Counted from the stretch's first letter, positions 43,254 to 56,863 are shown. The stretch: 64,000 nucleotides of DNA from Herbaspirillum huttiense (GCF_004367745.1 NZ_CP037993.1:3162001-3226000); one strand, 5' to 3'. Notes: a model not told the origin generated them from the sequence alone. Numbers and translations: made by a program.

Positions 43254-43359
43254 GAAAACTCCGGAACTCTCAAAACGGTGAAGCCGGTCCGCCATCACGG
43301 CGCGGACCGGCATCGCATCACTGCAAACGTGCGGTCTGAATCAAGACCAGGCGACCTGC

Positions 43360-43905
43360 TTAGTAGCCGCCCTTCTTGCCGATGCCGGCGAAGGTGAAGT
43401 CGTAGTTCAGCTCGAAGGTCTTGAACCACGGACCGACGCCGGTTTCCTTGTCGACGTGACGGCCGAAGTGGGCGTGTTCATTGGCTTGCGGCGAGGAGAT
43501 GGTCAGCTTGAGCTTGTACTTGCCCGGGCCTTCCAGCTTGACGTTGTCGCCGTAGTGCGGACCGTCGTTGGCCACCATGGGCATCATGTCGCCCTTGATG
43601 GACTTGGTGGAACCGACCTTGGTCAGTTCGTACTTGATGACCATGTAAGGCATCCAGTCGCCTTCGGCGAAACCATTGGGGTTCTTGGCCACGGCGCGGA
43701 TATCGGCTTCGAGGTGGATATCGGATTCCTCTGCCTTGCGCATCATGCCGTCCGGTTCCATCTTGACCGGCTGCAGATAGACTGCATTGACTTCAAAGCC
43801 GTTCTGGATCTGCGGCTTGCCGATGGGGTATTCAGCGGCCGAAGCGGTACCTGCAAAGCACAGTCCGAGTGCTGCGGCGACCGCCAGTTTCTTGAAACCG
43901 ATCAT
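43360..43905 (-). CDS. ftrA: FtrA periplasmic iron-binding protein (P19/Tp34 family)
   Basis: A 181-residue periplasmic protein with a signal peptide (1-24, GTASA) and the P19/Tp34 metal-binding pattern: methionines in KMEPDGMMRKAEES and GDWMPYMVIKYE and histidines in NDGPHYGDNVKL and HAHFGRHVDKETGVGPWF. It supplies iron to the FtrC permease. AGGAG lies eight bases before the ATG. A Fur box directly precedes it, making it the iron-regulated first gene of ftrABCD. Confidence 0.94.
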   Translation of the reverse strand: MIGFKKLAVAAALGLCFAGTASAAEYPIGKPQIQNGFEVNAVYLQPVKMEPDGMMRKAEESDIHLEADIRAVAKNPNGFAEGDWMPYMVIKYELTKVGSTKSIKGDMMPMVANDGPHYGDNVKLEGPGKYKLKLTISSPQANEHAHFGRHVDKETGVGPWFKTFELNYDFTFAGIGKKGGY

Positions 43906-43928
43906 TGCGTATTCTCCTGGTGACAAAT

Positions 43929-43947
43929 GATAATGATTAGCATTAAG
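43929..43947. promoter_or_regulatory. Fur box of ftrABCD
   Basis: GATAATGATTAGCATTAAG matches 15 of 19 positions of the Fur consensus GATAATGATAATCATTATC and lies 24 bases upstream of the ftrA start. Iron-repressed expression is expected. Confidence 0.85.
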
Positions 43948-44035
43948 TATATCATCCTTTGAGGCTGCCGACGCCGCACCTTAGTGCAATCCTTCACAGC
44001 AATGCTGACCAAAGCGTAAAAACAGGTGAAGAATG

Positions 44036-44069
44036 AAAAACCGCCCGGCGTTGAAACCGGGCGGTTTTT
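44036..44069. terminator. Bidirectional terminator between the chemoreceptor gene and ftrA
   Basis: A perfect 13-base stem AAAAACCGCCCGG/CCGGGCGGTTTTT around an eight-base loop. It lies about 90 bases downstream of the chemoreceptor stop on the minus strand and upstream of the ftr promoter, insulating the two. Confidence 0.9.
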
Positions 44070-44161
44070 CAGGGTACGGAGGGTGCGGAGTGCGCCGGTA
44101 GCGGCAGGCTGCCACCGGTGCCGGCCTCAGAATCCGGGAGTCAGGATCCGGACCTCTGCGC

Positions 44162-45802
44162 TCAGAATTCTTCCAGCTCAGGGACCTGGCCGGACGCTAC
44201 CGGCACTCGCGCAGCCGCAACGGGCTTCACTTCCACGCTGCGCACCGGCATGGCTGCGCGCCCTTCCAGCTTGAAGACAGCGACCACGCTCTCCAGCTTT
44301 TCCGCCTGGCCCTGCAAGGCCTGGGCAGCGGCGGCCGCCTCCTCCACCAGCGCCGCATTCTGCTGGGTGCCCTGGTCCATTTGCGAAATGGCCTGGTTGA
44401 CCTGGGTGATGCCGGCGCTCTGCTCTTCGCTGGCGTCGGCAATGTTGCCCACGATCTGGGTCACGCGCTGCACGCTGTCGACGATATCGCTCATGGTGGC
44501 GCCCGCCTGCTCGACCAGCTTGCTGCCGCTGCCGACCTTGTCCACGGAGTCGTCGATCAGCTCCTTGATTTCCTTGGCAGCGGCGGCCGAGCGCTGCGCC
44601 AGCGAACGAACTTCAGAGGCAACGACAGCAAATCCGCGCCCCTGCTCTCCGGCACGGGCCGCTTCCACTGCCGCATTGAGCGCCAGGATATTGGTCTGGA
44701 AGGCAATGCCATCGATGACCGCAATGATATCGACGATCTTGCGCGAGGAGGCATTGATGGAGTTCATGGTATCGACTACCTGGCGCACCACGTCACCACC
44801 TTGCGAGGCGATGTGCGAGGCCGATTGCGCCAGCTCATTGGCCTGGCGGGCGTTCTGCGTGTTCTGCAGCACCACCGAGGTCAGCTCCTCCAGGCTGGAC
44901 GCGCTTTCCTCCAGCGCTGCCGCCTGCTGTTCAGTACGGGCCGACAAGTCGGCATTGCCGGCGGCAATCTGGCGTGCCGCCACGGTCACCGAATCGGTCG
45001 AGGTACGGGTCGTCGCCACCACATCGACGATGCGGGCCAGCAACTTGTTGAAGGCGGCAGCGGTGCGGCCGATTTCATCCATGCGTTCCACCGGCACCGG
45101 GCGCGACAGATCCAGCGTCTGGCTGACATGTTCGAAGGTCTGCTGGATCTTGCCCAGGCTGCGCGTCACGCTGCGCAGGGTGCGGATGCCCAGCACGCCC
45201 GTCAGCAGCACCGCCACCACGATCACGGCAATCATCGCGCGCAATGCGAAGGCATAGGCGGCATCGCTCTCCTGCTTGACGGTATCGATCATCTGGCGAC
45301 CCACCAGAATGTGGTCGTCGAAACCCTTTTTGGCAGCAGCCGCCGACACCGCCAGCGGTGTCCCGGCCTGCAGCGTGGCGCGCACGCCGTCCATGTCATT
45401 GGCATAAGCCGCGGCGAAGAATGGCACCAGGGCCTTGCGGTAGGCCTCGATATTGGCCTTGTCGGCCTGGATCAGGGCGCGGTCCTTCTCATCGAAGATC
45501 AGATCGCGCTCATAGTGGGCGAATTCGTCATCCAGCGCCTTGTTGGAGGCATCGACCGCCTTCTGCAACGCGGTCTTGTCGGGCAGGTTGGCGAAGACCG
45601 AAAGACGATAGCCGGCCAGGCGTGAATCGGCCAGATAGCCCTTCAGCAGGTTGAGACTGTCCATGCCCGGAATGATGCGGTTCTGGATCAGTTCCAGACG
45701 CTGCTGGGCGCGCTGCAGCTGCCAGAGTCCGTCGGCACCGACGAACAGCAGCGCCAGCAGGGCTGTCGAGAGAGTGAGGATGAGGCGCTTGGTAATGGTC
45801 AT
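44162..45802 (-). CDS. Methyl-accepting chemotaxis protein
   Basis: A 546-residue receptor: helix at about 7-27, four-helix-bundle periplasmic sensor, helix at about 190-210, HAMP and a full signalling domain containing the hairpin tip block [45 protein letters not shown]. It ends without the NWETF-type pentapeptide, so it depends on other receptors for methylation. Ligand unknown. Isolated from other che genes in this window. Confidence 0.95.
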   Translation of the reverse strand: MTITKRLILTLSTALLALLFVGADGLWQLQRAQQRLELIQNRIIPGMDSLNLLKGYLADSRLAGYRLSVFANLPDKTALQKAVDASNKALDDEFAHYERDLIFDEKDRALIQADKANIEAYRKALVPFFAAAYANDMDGVRATLQAGTPLAVSAAAAKKGFDDHILVGRQMIDTVKQESDAAYAFALRAMIAVIVVAVLLTGVLGIRTLRSVTRSLGKIQQTFEHVSQTLDLSRPVPVERMDEIGRTAAAFNKLLARIVDVVATTRTSTDSVTVAARQIAAGNADLSARTEQQAAALEESASSLEELTSVVLQNTQNARQANELAQSASHIASQGGDVVRQVVDTMNSINASSRKIVDIIAVIDGIAFQTNILALNAAVEAARAGEQGRGFAVVASEVRSLAQRSAAAAKEIKELIDDSVDKVGSGSKLVEQAGATMSDIVDSVQRVTQIVGNIADASEEQSAGITQVNQAISQMDQGTQQNAALVEEAAAAAQALQGQAEKLESVVAVFKLEGRAAMPVRSVEVKPVAAARVPVASGQVPELEEF

Positions 45803-45907
45803 AATGGAAAATTCACCGGAGAAAGGGAAGCGCGCCGCAGCACGCCGGTTCAGCTACAGAACGAAACAAGGAGATGAAGAAACAGGCCCGCTGGCCAACC
45901 CGCCCGC

Positions 45908-47023
45908 TTATGCCGCCAGCGGCGCATCCTGCGCCACGGCACCCAGCAGCTCGCCGTGCTGGCGACAGAAGTCGACGCCGGCGCGATATCCCACGCCGAA
46001 CAGCAGCTGCATGTTGGAAGCGGACCAGTCCAGCACCTGCGGCCAGTGATCCTGCGGCACACTGGCCATCAGATCGACCTTGAGCACCTGGCGCAGCGGC
46101 GCGCCGGTCGCGGGATCACGGTTGTGTTCCAGCTCGAAGAGGCGCTGCTCGGTCTGTGAGATCTTGACCAGCGGCGTGATGATGGAACGCACCCAGGCGT
46201 CATACAGGTTGCGCGGCTTGCGGATCAGGCGATCCTCGCCCAAGATGTCCAGCACCACCAGGGTATCGACCTCACCGGCCGGCGCCACGCCGGTGGCCGG
46301 ATCGGTGATGAAAGGCGTGAAGTTGAGCGTATCGAGCGCCGCGCCTTCGATGTAGTGCTCGCCATCGATCTCGGTGGGTGCATACAGGAAGGGAAAGGAC
46401 AGCGAGGCCCGCACATGCGCCGGCGTGATCTGGTCTTTGTTCCAGATCTGCATCTGGTGGCGGTCGAGGTTGTAGGCGTTGATGTAGAACTCGGGGCGCA
46501 TCTGCGGCACCGCCGAAAAATCGATGGATTGCTCGAGGAAGGGAAGATGCGCGCACAGTCCCAGGCTGCCCGAATGCAGGTCGGAAGGTGACAAGGCCGA
46601 CATCATCAGATGCATCCAGTCATTCCACTTGGCCGAAGCGTCGGCGAAGTGTTGATTGAACATGGAGGCGAAGGGCGAGGCGGCCAGGCCCGGCATCTGC
46701 TGCCATTGCGCCAGCATGGCATCGCGATAGTTCTCCGCCTGCGTCCCCGGCTTTTTGAAGACCTTGTAGTTGACCGGGAACAGCTTGTAGATGCTGTCGG
46801 CCACCCCCACTTCCGCCCATTGCATCAGTGCGTCCTGCGGCGCGGCGTCGCGCGGTGCGGTCGCCAGCAAGCCCATGAGCACCCCGGCACCGGAGGCCGA
46901 GATGACATCGAATTCCACCCCTTCCGCGAGGAAGGCCGCCAGTGCTCCGGCGATCAAGGTCGAATTGGGCGCCCCGCCCCCGATGACCAAGGCCTTTCTG
47001 TTTCGTCGTGGCGACACCTTCAT
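45908..47023 (-). CDS. Patatin-like protein with altered catalytic residues
   Basis: A 371-residue patatin-fold protein. The glycine-rich start ALVIGGGAPNSTLIAGAL aligns with the oxyanion loop. At the nucleophile elbow, where the family has GTSAG, the sequence reads ASGAG (VISASGAGVL), so the serine is displaced by one position. Where the family has DGG, it reads EGAALD. The dyad therefore looks absent or rearranged, and lipase activity is doubtful. AAGGGGAG precedes the ATG at 47023. Confidence 0.8.
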   Translation of the reverse strand: MKVSPRRNRKALVIGGGAPNSTLIAGALAAFLAEGVEFDVISASGAGVLMGLLATAPRDAAPQDALMQWAEVGVADSIYKLFPVNYKVFKKPGTQAENYRDAMLAQWQQMPGLAASPFASMFNQHFADASAKWNDWMHLMMSALSPSDLHSGSLGLCAHLPFLEQSIDFSAVPQMRPEFYINAYNLDRHQMQIWNKDQITPAHVRASLSFPFLYAPTEIDGEHYIEGAALDTLNFTPFITDPATGVAPAGEVDTLVVLDILGEDRLIRKPRNLYDAWVRSIITPLVKISQTEQRLFELEHNRDPATGAPLRQVLKVDLMASVPQDHWPQVLDWSASNMQLLFGVGYRAGVDFCRQHGELLGAVAQDAPLAA

Positions 47024-47484
47024 TGCACTCCCCTTGTTGAATGCCTGTCCTGATTTTTTTGGATTTTTTGTGCGATGCACCGAAAGCATCGCTGCCACAT
47101 ACGCGATGAAGGTTTACGACGTAATTTCGTCTCAACCTGTGACGCGGCTGTCAGGAATATAGCCGAGCAGCAATGAAGAAATGCTGCAGTGCGAGATTTT
47201 ATTCGCGCATATCTGGCATTCAGAAATTGAATGATCCAGTATCGAGGCCGAGGAGCACGGCAAATGGCGCCGGGAGGGGGCAATCAAACTTGCGTTGTAA
47301 TTCTCACGTAAGCTCACTGCGGTATCGCGCGCTCGCGGCGGAATGCGTCGTATCGGGGAGACTCAAGCGCTGCCGGGCCTGGCGAGCGTATTCAATAATG
47401 GATTTCTGCACCCTGCTATGTCAAACTTGCCGGAAATCAGAAATGCAACATTCAAAAAACAATACCCAGTCCCGCACATAACGC
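47024..47484. other. Intergenic region with no recognisable gene
   Basis: About 460 bases between the divergent patatin-like and receiver genes, more AT-rich than its surroundings, including a T-rich stretch near 47052. Short open frames exist but show neither family resemblance nor a Shine-Dalgarno sequence. Promoters for both genes must lie here; none is clear enough to call. Confidence 0.5.
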
Positions 47485-47922
47485 ATGTCTCGCCCCAGCA
47501 TATTGATGGTCGATCCCAGTCCGGAGTCGGTGGAACTGGCGCGCTTCAGCCTTTGGCGCAGCAAGCTGGAGTGCGACTTCGGCTGGTTCGAAGATGCGGA
47601 GCGGGCCATGGAATCGCTGTTCAGCCCGCACGCACAACACCACCCCGACACCCTGCCCTGCCTGATCCTGCTGGAACCCCGCCTGCCGCGCATGGAAGGC
47701 CTGGACCTGCTGCACATGCTGCGCAGCCAGCCACATACGCAGGCCCTCCCGGTCATCATGTTTGCCACGTCCTACGACGAAACCGACGCCACCCGCTCGC
47801 GAGAAGCGGGGGCCAATGACTATCTGGTCAAACCGGTGGATGCAAGGGAGTTCATGCAGTTGATCAACCAGACCGTGAATTACTGGCTGCAACATCCTCC
47901 GGTGACAACAGAACCAGGCTGA
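47485..47922 (+). CDS. Stand-alone receiver domain with Glu at the phospho-acceptor position
   Basis: A 145-residue CheY-like receiver of the Rcp1 type. The pocket has Asp10 (ILMVDPSPES), Thr95 (FATSYDE) and Lys116 (LVKPVD), but the acceptor position in LILLEPRLPRMEGL is Glu64 instead of Asp. Glu at this position often mimics the phosphorylated state, so it may be constitutively on or phosphorylation-independent. No output domain and no kinase partner adjacent. Confidence 0.85.
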   Translation: MSRPSILMVDPSPESVELARFSLWRSKLECDFGWFEDAERAMESLFSPHAQHHPDTLPCLILLEPRLPRMEGLDLLHMLRSQPHTQALPVIMFATSYDETDATRSREAGANDYLVKPVDAREFMQLINQTVNYWLQHPPVTTEPG

Positions 47923-48000
47923 TCCTGCGACGACACCCTGCCGGCCGCACGGAGCGGCACCACAGAGAAGACACCGGAAAAACGAAAACGGAAGCAGAAA

Positions 48001-48033
48001 AGACAAAAGGGTCCATCTTGCGATGGACCCTTT
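48001..48033 (-). terminator. Terminator downstream of tRNA-Arg
   Basis: A perfect 12-base stem AAAGGGTCCATC/GATGGACCCTTT with a TTGC loop, followed on the minus strand by TTTTGTCTTTTC. It lies directly after the tRNA 3' end. Confidence 0.9.
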
Positions 48034-48038
48034 AAATC

Positions 48039-48115
48039 TGGTGCGGCTGGCAGGAATCGAACCCACGACCCCTTGGTTCGTAGCCAAGTACTCTATCCAG
48101 CTGAGCTACAGCCGC
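48039..48115 (-). tRNA. tRNA-Arg (ACG)
   Basis: A 77-base cloverleaf on the minus strand with acceptor GCGGCTG/CAGCCGC, D arm GCTCAGCTGGATAGAGT, anticodon loop CTACGAA (anticodon ACG, read as ICG), T arm GTGGGTTCGAATCC and an encoded CCA end. Confidence 0.97.
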
Positions 48116-48346
48116 GAAAAACAAAATTATAGCAGCATGTTTTCCCGTTTGGGAAGGCCCTTTTTGAAATTTTTTTGCCTGACGAGAAATTCGGCCTTTC
48201 TTCCCTCTTCATCCCATGGGTCTTGAACGCCGCGGCAACCGAATGCCAACGGCGCATCTAGGCTATTGATGCAGGATGGATGACCAGCCGGTCCCTCACA
48301 GCTATTATGAAGGAATATTCACCACCGTTGACCTGATCCGCCCCGA

Positions 48347-49006
48347 ATGTCCGATCCAGCTGCCCCCGCCCTGTCCGCCGCTTTTCGCATACGTGAAGAA
48401 GAACGCACGCGCATTGCCCGCGACCTGCATGATGAGCTGGGCGCGCAGCTGACCGGCATCGGCATGGCGCTGGGCCAGTTGCGGGAACAACTGGCCTTGG
48501 AGCGCCATGCTGCCCTGCCCCAAGCTGACTACGCGGCGCAATTGCTGGCGCAGGCACGCGAAGGCATGGAGCGCATCATTGACGATCTGCATCCGCCCAT
48601 CGTCGAGTTCGGCCTGGCCGATGCCCTGCGCTGGCAGTGCCGCCACTTCAGCCGCCAGAACGGAGTGGATTGCCGGTTCCTGGCCACGGATCAGCTGGCA
48701 GTACAGGACGACTTCCTGGTACTGAGCCTGCTGCGCATCCTGCGGGAGGCACTCAACAATATTGCGAGACACGCTGCCGCCAGTCAGGTCGAGGTTCGCG
48801 TGGAGCAGACCGGCGACAGCCTGCATCTGCACATCGACGACAACGGCCGTGGCTTCGACCCCGCCGCTACCGGGCGCGATGGCAGGCGCGGCCATGGCCT
48901 GGCCAACATGCGCCAGCGCGCCGCAGCCCTGGGCGGTAGCGCCGCATGGGAGGCGCGCGCCGGACATGGTTCTCGCGTACATATCTGCATACCTGTCGCA
49001 CACTGA
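48347..49006 (+). CDS. NarX-like soluble sensor histidine kinase
   Basis: A 219-residue kinase of the NarX/DegS group with no sensor or membrane part: HisKA_3 region with the phosphorylated His in ARDLHDELGAQLT (about 27) and HATPase boxes LREALNNIARHA, DDNGRGFD and GHGLANMRQRAAALGG. The following LuxR-type regulator (74 bases on) is the expected partner. A possible promoter is ATGACC-N17-TATTAT at 48280-48308. The lack of an input domain means the signal must be cytoplasmic or come from another protein. Confidence 0.88.
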   Translation: MSDPAAPALSAAFRIREEERTRIARDLHDELGAQLTGIGMALGQLREQLALERHAALPQADYAAQLLAQAREGMERIIDDLHPPIVEFGLADALRWQCRHFSRQNGVDCRFLATDQLAVQDDFLVLSLLRILREALNNIARHAAASQVEVRVEQTGDSLHLHIDDNGRGFDPAATGRDGRRGHGLANMRQRAAALGGSAAWEARAGHGSRVHICIPVAH

Positions 49007-49080
49007 ATGAACGCTATAGAATACGCCCTCGCCTTCAGCAGCATGCAGCAAGGCTTCCAGAGGAGTGTCGCCGTCCGCCC

Positions 49081-49734
49081 ATGAGCAAGAAATCCACCGC
49101 CGCCATCAAGGTCCTGATCGCCGACGACCACGCCATCGTGCGCGAAGGCCTGCGCCAGATCTGCGCCGGCAGCAAGGACATCGTCGTGGCCGGCAATGCC
49201 GCCAACGGGCTGGAGGCCATCAAGCTGGCCCGCGAAGGCAATGGCGATGTCATGTTGCTGGACATCGTGCTGCCCGACCGCAGCGGTATCGATATCCTCA
49301 AGCAGATCCGCAAGGAACAGCCGGACCTGCCGGTGCTGATCCTGTCCATCCATCGCGAAGACCAATACGCGATCCGCTCGCTCAAGGCGGGGGCCGCCGG
49401 TTTCCTGAACAAGCAGGCCAGCCCGGGTGAGCTGCTGGCCGCCATCCGCCAGGCGGCGGCCGGTCGCAAGTACGTGAGCCCCTCGCTGGCGCAGGAACTG
49501 GCCAACCAGATCGGCTTCGACCACGACACCCCGCTGCATGAAACCCTCTCCGACCGGGAATACCAGACCATGGTCATGATCGCCTCCGGCAAGACCGTCA
49601 GCGACATCGCCAGCGAACTGCTGCTGTCGGTCAAGACCATCAGCATGTATCGCTCGCGCGTGCTGGCCAAGATGAAGATGCGCCACAACGCCGAACTCAC
49701 CCACTACGCACTCAAGAACAATCTGGTCGAGTAA
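49081..49734 (+). CDS. NarL/LuxR-family response regulator
   Basis: A 217-residue regulator with a receiver domain (Asp15, Asp16, acceptor Asp61 in VMLLDIVLPDRSG, Lys in GFLNKQASPGEL) and a LuxR helix-turn-helix (LSDREYQTMVMIASGKTVSDIASELLLSVKTISMYRSRVLAKM). It is the probable target of the adjacent NarX-like kinase. Binding sites unknown. Confidence 0.93.
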   Translation: MSKKSTAAIKVLIADDHAIVREGLRQICAGSKDIVVAGNAANGLEAIKLAREGNGDVMLLDIVLPDRSGIDILKQIRKEQPDLPVLILSIHREDQYAIRSLKAGAAGFLNKQASPGELLAAIRQAAAGRKYVSPSLAQELANQIGFDHDTPLHETLSDREYQTMVMIASGKTVSDIASELLLSVKTISMYRSRVLAKMKMRHNAELTHYALKNNLVE

Positions 49735-50028
49735 GCCATCGCCACGCTCCCGTCACACGGGAAGCGCTGGCTTCCCAGTTGGAAAGGGGCTTTTCTCCTC
49801 CTATTAAATGCATCCAGAGAACAGGCGCTGACGTACAATTAGTTGTCATTTTTGCCTCTCCCTTCCGGGCGAGCGGCAACGGACTGCAACTGAGGGGGAG
49901 ACCAGGCTGCGTCCGCACGATGATCGGGGTGGAAGGCCGTGCTCAAGCAATGCCTGCCCGCGCCGATACCGTAGGAAATTTCCCGAGGCACACAGACAAT
50001 CACACCAACAATACAGTCACCAGCCGGC

Positions 50029-51651
50029 ATGTCCAAGAAACCGACCACGCTCACGCCCGTCGAGATCGCCCGAGAAGCTTTCCAGAGGCTTGGGGCGCGT
50101 CGCATCTCGCCTACCCCGGATGCCTATCGCATCGCCTACGAGGAAATCCAGGGGGGCATGCCCGGCGTGACGGCCGAGTCGGTACTGAGCACCTTCGCCA
50201 CCAAGCTCTCGCGCCAGCCAGGGGAAAACGGATTGCTGGGCACGCGCCTGGTGCGCGCCCGCGAGAATGGCGACTGGACCGAGTTCGAGCGCCAGCTGAT
50301 CGAGTTCGCGGACGCCAACTGGCAGAGCCGACCCATCGTACCGGCCAAACCGGCCGTGCCGCATGGTGAACTGGTGCCGATCGACCTGGAACGGCAATTC
50401 ATCCGCGACAGCATCAAGGAGAAGATGCTGCGCGAAATGCTGGCCCGCATCCTGGTCTTCAACCTGCCCTCGCTGCTCTCGACCGCACCGGAACTGGCCA
50501 ACGAGTCGCGCAACAGCGGCCAGGATCTCAAAATGGCGTTCTCCGAGCAGGCGATGAACGAGATCATCACCCGCGTCAAGCAGCTGAGCTTCCAGATCGA
50601 GCTCAAGACCGACGACATGGCCCAGCAGCAGGAATTGCTGATGCGCCTGTTCCAGCTGCTGCTGGAAAACATCAACGGACTACTGGAACAAGGCTCCTGG
50701 CTGTCGAGCCAGATCGAAACCGTACAGAGCCTGATCGCCGGTCCGCTCAGCAATACCTCGCTGGCCGACGCCACCAAGAACCTCAAGGAAGTGATCTACA
50801 AGCAGGGCCTGCTGAAGAACACGCTGTCCGAAGAAAAAGTGGTGGTCAAGAACATGATGCTGACCTTCGTGGACCGGCTCTCGGCCATGGTCTCCACCAC
50901 CGACAACTACCAGCGCACCATTCGCGGCTTCTCCCAGCAGATTAGCCAGGCCGGCAACATCGCTGACCTCAACAGCGTGCTCAGCGAAATCATGACCGAG
51001 ACGCAGAAAGCCCAGGAAGAAGCCACCCGCTCGCGCGACGCCATGGTCGATGCGCGCCAGGAAGTGGAAAAAGCCGAAGAACGTATCCAGGCGCTGGAAC
51101 AGCAATTGCAGCAGATGGGTGAACTGGTGCGCGAAGACCAGTTGACGGGCAGCCTCAACCGGCGCGGCATGGATGAATCCCTGGATCGCGAGATCGCCAA
51201 CGCCCTGCGCCGCGAGACGCCGCTGTGTGTGGCCTTGCTGGACCTGGATGATTTCAAGCGCATCAATGACACGCATGGTCACGCCACCGGCGACGAAGTG
51301 CTGGTGCACCTGGTGCAGGTGATCCGGGAAACCTTGCGCAAGCTGGATGTGATTGCGCGTTTCGGCGGCGAAGAGTTCGTCATCCTCATGCCGGAGACCA
51401 GCCCGCAGGATGCGGTGCAGATCATCACCCGCGTGCAGCGCGAACTGACCAAGCGCATCTTCATGCATGAAAGCCAGCGCCTGCTGATTACCTTCAGTGC
51501 CGGCGTGTCGGTCTATCACCCCGGCGAGAGCCAGGCCGAATTGCTCAAGCGCACCGACGTGGCGCTGTACAAGGCCAAGAATGCCGGCAAGAACCGCATC
51601 GTCTTTGCCGATCCGCCCGCGGACACTCCCACCCTGCCGTCCCCGGACTGA
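50029..51651 (+). CDS. Soluble diguanylate cyclase with N-terminal helical domain
   Basis: A 540-residue cytoplasmic protein: a long mainly helical N-terminal region (about 1-330), a coiled coil (QKAQEEATRSRDAMVDARQEVEKAEERIQALEQQLQQMG) and a C-terminal GGDEF domain reading FGGEEF with an RKLD inhibition site five residues before it, so feedback-regulated c-di-GMP synthesis is expected. The helical region resembles the N-terminus found in some Burkholderiales cyclases; its ligand is unknown. The gene begins 294 bases after the response regulator. Confidence 0.9.
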   Translation: MSKKPTTLTPVEIAREAFQRLGARRISPTPDAYRIAYEEIQGGMPGVTAESVLSTFATKLSRQPGENGLLGTRLVRARENGDWTEFERQLIEFADANWQSRPIVPAKPAVPHGELVPIDLERQFIRDSIKEKMLREMLARILVFNLPSLLSTAPELANESRNSGQDLKMAFSEQAMNEIITRVKQLSFQIELKTDDMAQQQELLMRLFQLLLENINGLLEQGSWLSSQIETVQSLIAGPLSNTSLADATKNLKEVIYKQGLLKNTLSEEKVVVKNMMLTFVDRLSAMVSTTDNYQRTIRGFSQQISQAGNIADLNSVLSEIMTETQKAQEEATRSRDAMVDARQEVEKAEERIQALEQQLQQMGELVREDQLTGSLNRRGMDESLDREIANALRRETPLCVALLDLDDFKRINDTHGHATGDEVLVHLVQVIRETLRKLDVIARFGGEEFVILMPETSPQDAVQIITRVQRELTKRIFMHESQRLLITFSAGVSVYHPGESQAELLKRTDVALYKAKNAGKNRIVFADPPADTPTLPSPD

Positions 51652-51671
51652 AAGGATCCGGTGCCGGCCCT

Positions 51672-52277
51672 TCAGCGCCGCATGTCCGCCAGCGCACCCC
51701 GCCAGCTGCGCCAGCCGGCCATCGCCATCAGCACGAACAGTGCGTACAGGATGGCGGTGAGCGTCAGGTGCTTGTAGAGATACAGGCCGACGTAGAGCAC
51801 GTCCACCGCGATCCAGACCAGCCAGTTTTCCAGCTTCTTGCGCGACAACAGGAACTGCCCGACCAGGCTGCCCGCCGTGAGGAAGCCATCCATATGCGGC
51901 ACATCGGTGTCGGTATAACGCTGCAGGAACCAGGACAGCAGCAGCCACCCGCCCAGCCAGGCGACTGCCATGACTGCCCAGCCACGTGCGGCCAACTGCG
52001 ACACCTGCAAGGCCTGGTGCTGGTCGCCGCCGCGCAGCCACTGCGTCCAGCCCCATACTGACACTGCCACGAAGACGAACTGCAAGCCGGCATCGCCATA
52101 GAGGCGCGCATCGGCGAAGACGGCCGCGTACAACAGCGAAGAGAGAATCGAAAACAGCCACGCCCAGTGATTCTGGCGGATATTGAGCCAGACCGTGATC
52201 ACGGCCAGCGCGAAGGAGACCAGTTCCAGCGGCGTGGTGCTCAGGCCAAGCCACACCAGCGGGGTATCAGGACGCAT
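51672..52277 (-). CDS. pnuC: PnuC nicotinamide riboside transporter
   Basis: A 201-residue, seven-helix inner membrane protein of the PnuC family that facilitates nicotinamide riboside uptake for NAD synthesis. Characteristic motifs are WLNIRQNHWAWLFSILSSLLYAAVF, WGWTQW and ENWLVWIAVDVLYVGLYLYK. It is convergent with the cyclase (20-base gap). No NAD riboswitch is evident upstream. Confidence 0.92.
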   Translation of the reverse strand: MRPDTPLVWLGLSTTPLELVSFALAVITVWLNIRQNHWAWLFSILSSLLYAAVFADARLYGDAGLQFVFVAVSVWGWTQWLRGGDQHQALQVSQLAARGWAVMAVAWLGGWLLLSWFLQRYTDTDVPHMDGFLTAGSLVGQFLLSRKKLENWLVWIAVDVLYVGLYLYKHLTLTAILYALFVLMAMAGWRSWRGALADMRR

Positions 52278-52300
52278 GTGAAGGAAAAAACTGCAGGTGC

Positions 52301-52693
52301 TCAGCGCGTGGCGACACGGCCACCGGCGGCGGCCGCATTGGCCGGCACGGAGACGCTGTTGGGCTGCCCGGAACCAGGCATGTAGGGATTCGGATTGACG
52401 GCTGCCGCAGGCTTGCCGGAGCTGCCATCGAGCAGCTGAATGAAGATTTCGTTCTGGCGGATCATGCCCAGCTCAAAGCGTGCACGTTCCTCGACGGCCC
52501 CCTTGGACTGCTTCAGGTCGTCCACTTCAGAGGACAGCTTGGCGTTGCGTTCCTTGAGTTCGTCGTTCTTCTTGTGTGCCAGTTGAACCTGGCGGTCGAG
52601 CTCCCAGACCTTGAACCAGCCACCCTTCCCCAGCCAAAGAGGATACTGGATCACGACCAGCAGGAAGGACAGGCAAAGGATGATCAGGCGCAT
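52301..52693 (-). CDS. ftsB: Cell division protein FtsB
   Basis: A 130-residue bitopic division protein: short cytoplasmic start, one membrane helix (about 3-20), then a coiled coil ([32 protein letters not shown]) ending [18 protein letters not shown]. The Gly/Pro/Ala-rich tail after residue 90 is longer than in E. coli. It bridges FtsQ and FtsL in the divisome. It lies 54 bases downstream of eno, the usual neighbourhood. Confidence 0.93.
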   Translation of the reverse strand: MRLIILCLSFLLVVIQYPLWLGKGGWFKVWELDRQVQLAHKKNDELKERNAKLSSEVDDLKQSKGAVEERARFELGMIRQNEIFIQLLDGSSGKPAAAVNPNPYMPGSGQPNSVSVPANAAAAGGRVATR

Positions 52694-52747
52694 AGCCGGG
52701 AGCTCTCGATGCGGTGCCTGCCTTCAGGGTCGGCACCGCAAGCTTGT

Positions 52748-54151
<1,404 letters not shown>

Positions 54152-54162
54152 TCATGCACACA

Positions 54163-56723
<2,561 letters not shown>

Positions 56724-56863
56724 TTATACCCCAAAACCGGCTCGTTTTTTAAGCCTGCTTGCGATTAGTGTCTCGCCATCGACAAACTTGCAGCAGGAAA
56801 ACATGCCCGGCCGCCGGGAATGGCTTCTTGACCATCATCCCGGCAGATTGGTTCATCTCCACG

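Noticed and set aside
47173-47481. Short plus-strand frame of 102 residues between the patatin and receiver genes
   Set aside because: Cysteine/arginine-rich composition without a known pattern or Shine-Dalgarno sequence; it ends by running into the receiver gene's leader.
49759-49776. GGGAAGC-GCTG-GCTTCCC hairpin after the LuxR-type regulator
   Set aside because: No T-run follows, so rho-independent termination is unsupported; the structure may be incidental.
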